Source: Bacillota bacterium (GTDB lineage: Bacteria > Bacillota_I > Bacilli_A > Erysipelotrichales > Erysipelotrichaceae). Taken from it: DNA of 11,633 nucleotides. Of the stretch, positions 1-4,932 are shown in pieces. Both the position numbers and the translations under genes were made by a program. The DNA lies in assembly GCA_023388535.1 (NCBI GenBank), contig JAEWFZ010000028.1:1-11633 (forward strand), read 5' to 3'. How positions within the stretch are numbered: the stretch's first letter is position 1; each line of letters opens with the position of its first letter. The notes below the pieces were generated by a model. That model saw nothing but the letters and a program-made list of their open reading frames with translations, was not told where the DNA came from and did not search any database.

Positions 1-130
1 ATGTATTTATCTTAAAGATGAAATTTAATTTATAACAAGATTACAAGAGCAAATGAGGTTAAAACCTCTTTCTCAGACTTATTTCCGGTTGATACCACTA
101 AAACGGAAGTAACAATAATAATTGGCAAAT
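1..130. other. Upstream intergenic region, possible end of an unseen gene
   Basis: AT-rich leader with no recognisable gene. Short open frames run off the left edge and stop at 26-28 or 33-35 on the plus strand. One could be the last codons of an upstream gene (hemW often precedes hrcA in Bacillota), but 8-10 residues are too few to identify anything. At 55-68 a 5-bp hairpin (GAGGT/ACCTC, loop TAAA) is followed by TTTCTC and could be a weak terminator for that gene. A second short inverted repeat (TTCCG/CGGAA) lies at about 84-109. Confidence 0.3.
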
Positions 131-157
131 TTAGCACTCATTGATTGACAGTGCTAA
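131..157 (+). promoter_or_regulatory. CIRCE operator (HrcA binding site) of the hrcA operon
   Basis: Inverted repeat TTAGCACTC - 9 nt - CAGTGCTAA, against the CIRCE consensus TTAGCACTC-N9-GAGTGCTAA. The only mismatch is the first base of the right arm (C for G). It overlaps the -35 hexamer, so HrcA bound here would block RNA polymerase; this makes the operon, including hrcA itself, autoregulated and heat-inducible. Confidence 0.97.
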
Positions 158-172
158 ATTCTGTGGTATAAT
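145..172 (+). promoter_or_regulatory. Vegetative promoter of hrcA-grpE-dnaK-dnaJ
   Basis: Perfect -35 TTGACA at 145-150, 16-bp spacer, perfect -10 TATAAT at 167-172, preceded by TGG (164-166) that gives an extended -10. Transcription should start near 178-180. The -35 hexamer sits across the CIRCE spacer and right arm, so this very strong promoter is probably held down by HrcA. Confidence 0.93.
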
Positions 173-179
173 ACATTAG

Positions 180-197
180 AACGATTTGATAATCGTT
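180..197 (+). promoter_or_regulatory. 5'-terminal stem-loop of the hrcA operon mRNA
   Basis: AACGATT and AATCGTT form a perfect 7-bp stem around the loop TGAT. It begins about 8 nt after the -10 box, so the stem would lie at the extreme 5' end of the transcript, just ahead of the ribosome binding site (199-206). Such 5' hairpins are known to protect mRNA from 5'-end-dependent decay; that role here is inferred. Confidence 0.6.
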
Positions 198-212
198 GAA
201 AGGAGGCTCATA

Positions 213-1220
213 ATGCTGACAGAAAGACGGATAGAAATTCTTAAAGCTATCGTTACAGAGTTCATCGAGTCGGCACAACCAATTGGATCTAAGTACTTGT
301 TAGATAAGTATAATTGGCCTTATTCTTCCGCCACCGTTCGTAATGAAATGAGTGCTTTAGAAGAATTAGGCTTAATTGAAAAGACGCATGCTTCTAGTGG
401 GCGTATTCCATCCGTTGCTGGCTATCGATTCTATGTAAAACACATCATGGATGAGCCTACCAATCGCAAGATGGAATTAGCCTTAAACTCTATCTTTGAA
501 CAGCGTCAACAAGATGTAGAGACGGTTCTAAGAGATAGTATTGATATCTTATCGCAGATGACAAATCTTACTACCGGGATTCTAGGAGCCGACAGCGAGC
601 AACAGTTGCTAGAAAAGGTCGAAGCTCTGGTCTATGATGTACAATGCGCACTGGTAACCTTTGAGACTAATCTGGGTCATCGAGAAAGCAAAGTATTCCG
701 CCTAGAAAAAGAAACCTCAGTGGAAGATTTATCACGCTATGTCGCCATTCTTAACGAAAGAATTACCGGTACCCCATTATCACAACTTGTAGAAAAGATG
801 GAAATCATCCGTCCGATTCTATCGCAATCGATTCAGTCGTATGAACGCTTATTTGAAGCCTTCAGTAATGCCTTTGTTCGATTCGCAAGTGATAAGGTAT
901 ATTTCTCAGGTAAAAACAATCTGTTAAATCAACCGGAATTTGAAGACGTAAACAAGTTAAAAAAACTCTTGGCTATGCTGGAAGATTCTAGCATGTGGCG
1001 CAGTATCTATGCTGGAACTCCACTTCAGTTAGGACATTCCCAGCGCACCAATTTATATTGGGTAGAAGATATGGCTATCGTTTCATCACCAATCGTGGTT
1101 GAAAACCAGGAGCGCCAATTGATGGTCGTTGGACCATCGCGTATGGATTATGAAACGGTCATCGCCATGGTAGAGTATGTCTCGGCATTAATTGAAAAAG
1201 TATATGGAACAAAGGAGTGA
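213..1220 (+). CDS. hrcA: Heat-inducible transcription repressor HrcA
   Basis: HrcA binds CIRCE operators and represses chaperone genes. Its activity is known in Bacillota to depend on a chaperonin (GroEL), so it is lost when unfolded proteins titrate the chaperonin. The 335-residue product is of normal length. It has an N-terminal winged helix-turn-helix (about 1-75) with the family pattern SSATVRNEM at 38-46 and SSGRIPS at 61-67, followed by the GAF-like dimerisation domain. The start ATG is chosen because AAAGGAGG (199-206) lies 6 nt upstream and because family members begin M-L-T-x-R; the frame stays open further upstream to a TTG that lacks a binding site. It is the first gene of the operon, 4 nt before grpE, and its stop TGA shows that TGA is not a tryptophan codon in this organism. 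CIRCE sites at 131, 4809 and 4894 are its visible targets. Confidence 0.97.
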   Translation: MLTERRIEILKAIVTEFIESAQPIGSKYLLDKYNWPYSSATVRNEMSALEELGLIEKTHASSGRIPSVAGYRFYVKHIMDEPTNRKMELALNSIFEQRQQDVETVLRDSIDILSQMTNLTTGILGADSEQQLLEKVEALVYDVQCALVTFETNLGHRESKVFRLEKETSVEDLSRYVAILNERITGTPLSQLVEKMEIIRPILSQSIQSYERLFEAFSNAFVRFASDKVYFSGKNNLLNQPEFEDVNKLKKLLAMLEDSSMWRSIYAGTPLQLGHSQRTNLYWVEDMAIVSSPIVVENQERQLMVVGPSRMDYETVIAMVEYVSALIEKVYGTKE

Positions 1221-1224
1221 TTCA

Positions 1225-1782
1225 ATGGCAAAACAGAAAAAAGAAGAATCTAAACAAAACGAAGAAATAAAAGATACAAATTCAGAAATTCTGGATGATA
1301 CTCAAGTAATCTTAAAACAACAAATCTTAGTCGATGCGCTAAAAGAACAAAATGAGCAGTTATTAAACGATAACGAAAAGTTGAAAAATGATTATTATCG
1401 AGCGCATGCGGATTTGGAAAATTTCAAGAAACGAAAGAACAATGAGGTAGCCGATATATTAAAATATCGCGCTCAGTCCTTTGTTACCGAAATATTACCA
1501 GTTATCGATAATCTGGAACGGGCGTTAGATACAGAAGGCGTAGATCCAAGCTTTATGCAAGGTATTGAAATGATCTATCAACAATTGATCAACGCACTAA
1601 ACCAGGAAGGGGTAGTGGTCAGAGATAACCTCAATCAACCATTCGACCCTAATTACGACCAAGCGTTAGCTACAGAAGTAGTAGAAGGTGTAGAACCTAA
1701 TACGGTAGTTGAAGTGCTACAAAAAGGATATGTCTTAAAAGACAGAATATTACGCGCTAGCTTAGTAAAGGTTAGCCAATAG
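1225..1782 (+). CDS. grpE: Nucleotide exchange factor GrpE
   Basis: GrpE releases ADP from DnaK and so sets the pace of the Hsp70 cycle in the cytoplasm. The product is 185 residues. It has a charged, poorly conserved N-terminus (1-25), a long helix likely to form the dimeric coiled coil (about 28-95, with the family segment RAHADLENFKKR at 59-70), and a C-terminal beta domain (about 130-185) ending with the family pattern LQKGYxLxDRxLRxxxVxV. The binding site AAAGGAG (1211-1217) overlaps the hrcA stop codon and lies 7 nt before this ATG, which decides the start; an in-frame TTG at 1192 inside hrcA has no such site. The overlap suggests translational coupling to hrcA. The gene sits 13 nt upstream of dnaK, in the usual Bacillota order. 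Confidence 0.96.
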   Translation: MAKQKKEESKQNEEIKDTNSEILDDTQVILKQQILVDALKEQNEQLLNDNEKLKNDYYRAHADLENFKKRKNNEVADILKYRAQSFVTEILPVIDNLERALDTEGVDPSFMQGIEMIYQQLINALNQEGVVVRDNLNQPFDPNYDQALATEVVEGVEPNTVVEVLQKGYVLKDRILRASLVKVSQ

Positions 1783-1795
1783 GAGGAAATTAATT

Positions 1796-3604
1796 ATGAG
1801 TAAAATTATTGGAATTGACTTAGGAACCACAAACTCAGCCGTATCCGTTATGGAAGGTGGAGAAGCAAAAATTATACCTAATCCCGAAGGAAATCGTACA
1901 ACGCCTTCCGTGGTTAGCTTTAAAGATGGAGAAAGGATTGTTGGTGATGCCGCAAAACGTCAATTAATCACTAACCCTAACTCAGTATCAAGTATTAAAC
2001 GTTTAATGGGAACCGACAAAACGGTAACCGCTGAAGGAAAAACCTATAAACCAGAAGAAATCTCAGCGATGTTACTTCAATATATGAAAACATACGCCGA
2101 AAGCTATTTAGGCGAACCGGTTACTCGTGCGGTTATTACCGTACCAGCCTACTTTAATGACGCTCAACGTCAAGCTACCAAAGATGCCGGTACAATCGCT
2201 GGCTTAGAAGTCGAACGTATTATCAACGAACCAACGGCAGCAGCTTTAGCCTTTGGTATTGATCGTGAAGGTATCGAGGAAAAAGTTCTTGTCTTTGACC
2301 TTGGTGGTGGAACTTTCGACGTTAGTATCCTAGAACTTGCGGATGGTACGTTTGAAGTATTAGCTACCGCTGGTGATAACGCTCTTGGAGGCGATGACTT
2401 TGATAACGTTGTTGTTAATTGGTTAGTAGAACAATTTAGAAAAGAAAATGGTATCGATCTAAGTAAAGATAAAATGGCCATGCAAAGACTTAAAGAGTCT
2501 GCGGAAAAAGCGAAGAAAGAACTATCTTCATTAGTTCAAACTAATATCTCTTTACCATTTATCTCAGCCAACGAATCTGGTCCATTGCATTTTGAAATCA
2601 CACTTACCCGTGCCAATTTCGACAATATGACTAAACATTTAGTCGATCGTACCTTAAAACCAATTCGCCAAGCGCTTCAGGATGCTAAATTAACGAAAAA
2701 TGATATTCATCAAGTCTTATTAGTTGGTGGATCCACTCGTATGGTAGCTATTCAAGAATTAGTTAAAAACGAATTAGGTAAAGAACCAAACCGTTCCGTT
2801 AACCCGGATGAAGTAGTAGCTATGGGTGCAGCCATTCAAGCTGGTGTTATCAACAAAGATGTTGAAGGGGTACTCTTACTCGATGTCACACCATTAAGTC
2901 TAGGTATTGAAACCCTTGGTGGTGTTATGACCACATTGATTACCCGTAATACCACGATACCAACCTCGAAATCTCAAGTTTTCTCAACCGCTGCTGATAA
3001 TCAACCTGCCGTTGATATTCACGTTTTACAAGGTGAAAGACCAATGGCTAACGATAACAAGACGCTCGGTATGTTTAAACTAGATGGTATTGCTGCCGCT
3101 CCACGTGGTGTCCCTCAAATTGAAGTTACCTTTGACATCGACGTTAACGGTATCGTTCATGTATCGGCTTTAGATAAAGGAACCAACAAGAAACAATCGA
3201 TAACCATTTCTAATAGTTCCGGTTTAAGTGAAGAAGAGATCGAAAAAATGGTTCAAGAAGCCGAACTTAACAAAGAAGCCGACGAAAAACGTCGTGCTGA
3301 AGTTGAACTTAGAAACAAAGCTGAACAATTAATTCATCAAATCGATGAAAGCTTGAAGAGCGAAGAAGCTCAAATCGATGCGGCTCAAAAAGAAGAAGTT
3401 GAAAAACTACGCAATGAGCTACAAACCGCTCTAGATAATAATGACTACGACAGTCTAAAAGAAAAAGTGGATGCGCTTGAAGCTGCCGCTCATGCTATGT
3501 CGGAGCAAATGTATCAACAACAAGCAGCTTCAGAACCTCAAGATGATGCCTCAGCCAATGGCGATGAAGACATCATGGATGCGGATTTCACCGAAAAACA
3601 TTAA
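1796..3604 (+). CDS. dnaK: Chaperone protein DnaK (Hsp70)
   Basis: ATP-driven chaperone that binds exposed hydrophobic peptide segments; it is stimulated by DnaJ and reset by GrpE. The product has 602 residues. The nucleotide-binding domain is about 1-357, beginning GIDLGTTNS, with FDLGGGTFDVS and GGSTRM motifs. The linker VLLLDV is at 359-364, the beta substrate-binding domain at about 365-480, and then come the helical lid and an acidic tail. The tail ends in DIMDADFTEKH, resembling the DAE-F type end of other DnaK proteins. Around residues 75-90 it lacks the ~24-residue insert of proteobacterial DnaK, as in Gram-positive bacteria. AGGAGG (1781-1786) overlaps the grpE stop and lies 9 nt before the ATG. 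No damaging change is visible in the motifs. Confidence 0.98.
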   Translation: MSKIIGIDLGTTNSAVSVMEGGEAKIIPNPEGNRTTPSVVSFKDGERIVGDAAKRQLITNPNSVSSIKRLMGTDKTVTAEGKTYKPEEISAMLLQYMKTYAESYLGEPVTRAVITVPAYFNDAQRQATKDAGTIAGLEVERIINEPTAAALAFGIDREGIEEKVLVFDLGGGTFDVSILELADGTFEVLATAGDNALGGDDFDNVVVNWLVEQFRKENGIDLSKDKMAMQRLKESAEKAKKELSSLVQTNISLPFISANESGPLHFEITLTRANFDNMTKHLVDRTLKPIRQALQDAKLTKNDIHQVLLVGGSTRMVAIQELVKNELGKEPNRSVNPDEVVAMGAAIQAGVINKDVEGVLLLDVTPLSLGIETLGGVMTTLITRNTTIPTSKSQVFSTAADNQPAVDIHVLQGERPMANDNKTLGMFKLDGIAAAPRGVPQIEVTFDIDVNGIVHVSALDKGTNKKQSITISNSSGLSEEEIEKMVQEAELNKEADEKRRAEVELRNKAEQLIHQIDESLKSEEAQIDAAQKEEVEKLRNELQTALDNNDYDSLKEKVDALEAAAHAMSEQMYQQQAASEPQDDASANGDEDIMDADFTEKH

Positions 3605-3626
3605 CTTAGGAAGAGTGGGATAGTAG

Positions 3627-4769
3627 ATGGCAAATAAACGAGATTATTATGAAGTATTGGGCGTTTCAAAAACAGCGACTGATGCTGAGATAAAAAAAGC
3701 CTATCGTTCCCTTGCCAAGAAATATCATCCCGATATGAATAAGGCAGCGGATGCTGAGGAAAAATTTAAGGAAGTTCAAGAAGCTTACGAAGTCCTTAGC
3801 GATGCGAGTAAACGCCAAACCTATGATCAATTCGGTCATGCGGGTATGGAAGGTGCCTTCTCTCAAGGTGGTTTCTCAGGCGGATTCTCCGGATTTGGAG
3901 GCGGTGGTTTTGAAGATATCTTTGAATCTTTCTTTGGTGGCGGTATGGGCGGTGGCGGTATGGGCGGTGGCCGTTCCAGCTACAGCCAGGCCGGACCGAT
4001 GAAGGGTCAAGACCGCTTCATGCAATTGCGAGTTAGTTTTAGAGATGCAATTTTTGGCAAGGTTGAAACTTTGAACATGAATGTTGATGAAGTCTGTGAT
4101 CATTGTCATGGTTCTGGTGCTGAATCTCCAGCGGATATTTCGACCTGTGATACCTGTCAAGGTAGCGGTCGAGTAATGACGCAACAGCGTACTATGTTTG
4201 GGGTCTTTCAATCGGAATCGGTCTGTTCTACCTGTGGTGGAACGGGTAAAAAAATTACCAAGCACTGTCATAAATGTCGTGGCAATGGGTATATCAATAA
4301 GCGAGTAGCGGTTGATGTAACGATTCCGGAAGGTATCCAATCCGGTCAACAACTACGTGTGACCGGTAAAGGGCATCGCGGAGCTAATGGAGGACCAAAT
4401 GGTGACCTCTATATTGAGATCGTAATCACCCCCGACAAGCATTTTACCCGAGAAGGTTCAAACATCTTCCTTAAGATTCCGGTCTCCGTCATTGATGCGA
4501 CCTTAGGAACGACCATCGATGTTCCAACCGTCCATGGCGATGTTAGTCTGAAGATTGCGGAAGGAACCCAACACGGTACAAAACTGCGCTTAAAGGGCAA
4601 GGGTGCCAAGGACATTCGTTCCGGTAAAATTGGCGATCAAATTGTGGAAATCTTAGTAGAAGTGGATAATTCACTATCCTCTCAGGAACGTAAGTTGTAC
4701 GAACAATTACGAAATGTAACTAAGACTAAGGAATCTCCATTCGATAAGTTTAAAAGACTATTCAGGTAA
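3627..4769 (+). CDS. dnaJ: Chaperone protein DnaJ (Hsp40, type I)
   Basis: Co-chaperone that delivers unfolded substrates to DnaK and triggers its ATP hydrolysis. The product has 380 residues with all type I domains. The J domain (about 4-70) carries the HPD triad at 34-36. The Gly/Phe region (about 77-120) has a DIF motif at 97-99 and GGGMG repeats. Four CxxCxGxG zinc-binding units start at Cys157, Cys174, Cys200 and Cys214, and two beta-barrel substrate domains follow. The ribosome binding site is poor (AGGAAG 13 nt away or GAGTG 9 nt away), in contrast to dnaK and grpE. Lower translation than DnaK is therefore likely, which suits a catalytic co-chaperone. The gene is last in the operon, 22 nt after dnaK, and its stop codon lies inside the terminator stem. 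Confidence 0.98.
   Translation: MANKRDYYEVLGVSKTATDAEIKKAYRSLAKKYHPDMNKAADAEEKFKEVQEAYEVLSDASKRQTYDQFGHAGMEGAFSQGGFSGGFSGFGGGGFEDIFESFFGGGMGGGGMGGGRSSYSQAGPMKGQDRFMQLRVSFRDAIFGKVETLNMNVDEVCDHCHGSGAESPADISTCDTCQGSGRVMTQQRTMFGVFQSESVCSTCGGTGKKITKHCHKCRGNGYINKRVAVDVTIPEGIQSGQQLRVTGKGHRGANGGPNGDLYIEIVITPDKHFTREGSNIFLKIPVSVIDATLGTTIDVPTVHGDVSLKIAEGTQHGTKLRLKGKGAKDIRSGKIGDQIVEILVEVDNSLSSQERKLYEQLRNVTKTKESPFDKFKRLFR
3936..3971 (+). repeat. 15-bp tandem repeat in the dnaJ Gly/Phe region
   Basis: The unit GGTGGCGGTATGGGC occurs twice without a mismatch (3936-3950, 3951-3965), followed by six bases of a third copy. It encodes GGGMG repeats in the flexible linker after the J domain. Being a multiple of three, slippage here would change linker length without a frameshift. 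Confidence 0.85.
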
Positions 4770-4787
4770 CCGCTAGGTTACCTTTTT
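4764..4787 (+). terminator. Intrinsic terminator of the hrcA-dnaJ operon
   Basis: AGGTAACC and GGTTACCT form an 8-bp stem around the loop GCTA, and five T follow at 4783-4787. The dnaJ stop codon TAA (4767-4769) lies inside the left arm. The next promoter begins only about 35 bp downstream, so this stop separates the two heat-shock units. Confidence 0.92.
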
Positions 4788-4808
4788 AGTTCAATTAAGA
4801 ACAAAAAA

Positions 4809-4835
4809 TTAGCACTCTCTTATTGACAGTGCTAG
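4809..4835 (+). promoter_or_regulatory. CIRCE operator 1 of clpB (promoter-overlapping)
   Basis: TTAGCACTC - 9 nt - CAGTGCTAG. Two positions of the right arm differ from consensus: C for G at the first and G for A at the last. The first change is the same as in the hrcA operator. The site overlaps the -35 element as it does there, so HrcA should occlude the promoter. Confidence 0.95.
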
Positions 4836-4850
4836 GAGATGTGATATAAT
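4823..4850 (+). promoter_or_regulatory. Vegetative promoter of clpB
   Basis: Perfect TTGACA at 4823-4828, 16-bp spacer, perfect TATAAT at 4845-4850 with TGA in front (4842-4844) as an extended -10. The layout relative to CIRCE is the same, base for base, as at the hrcA operon. The predicted start is near 4857, giving a leader of about 75 nt. Confidence 0.93.
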
Positions 4851-4857
4851 AATAGCA

Positions 4858-4882
4858 GGAAGTGACTTAGGTCACTTTTCTT
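4858..4882 (+). promoter_or_regulatory. 5'-terminal stem-loop of clpB mRNA
   Basis: AAGTGAC (4860-4866) and GTCACTT (4871-4877) form a perfect 7-bp stem around the loop TTAG, extendable by two G-T pairs. It begins within a few bases of the predicted transcription start. The following TTTTCTT tract is T-rich but interrupted, so weak termination is possible; a 5' protective hairpin is the simpler reading. Confidence 0.6.
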
Positions 4883-4893
4883 CCAAACATCAA

Positions 4894-4920
4894 TTAGCAC
4901 TCAAGTCTATCGAGTGCTAG
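4894..4920 (+). promoter_or_regulatory. CIRCE operator 2 of clpB (in the leader)
   Basis: TTAGCACTC - 9 nt - GAGTGCTAG, with only the last base off consensus. It lies downstream of the predicted transcription start and touches the ribosome binding site AAAGGAG (4921-4927). As DNA it can act as a second HrcA site. As RNA it forms a 9-bp stem (one G-U) immediately before the binding site, and CIRCE in leaders is known to affect transcript behaviour in Bacillus. Confidence 0.95.
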
Positions 4921-4932
4921 AAAGGAGACTAA

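Noticed and set aside
186..212. Upstream TTG start for hrcA adding nine residues
   Set aside because: It lies in the 5' hairpin almost at the predicted transcription start and has no binding site; the ATG at 213 has an ideal one and matches the family N-terminus.
1192..1224. Earlier start of grpE inside hrcA
   Set aside because: A TTG without a Shine-Dalgarno sequence; AAAGGAG at 1211-1217 serves the ATG at 1225.
2170..2481. 103-codon open frame antisense to dnaK
   Set aside because: Mirror of dnaK codon use, serine- and proline-rich low-complexity product, no translation signals.
3876..4352. 158-codon open frame antisense to dnaJ
   Set aside because: Its repetitive composition is a by-product of the glycine-rich repeats of dnaJ; no binding site or family resemblance.
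4788..4932. CtsR operator in front of clpB
   Set aside because: No tandem GGTCAAA-type heptamers found; both palindromes are clear CIRCE sites.
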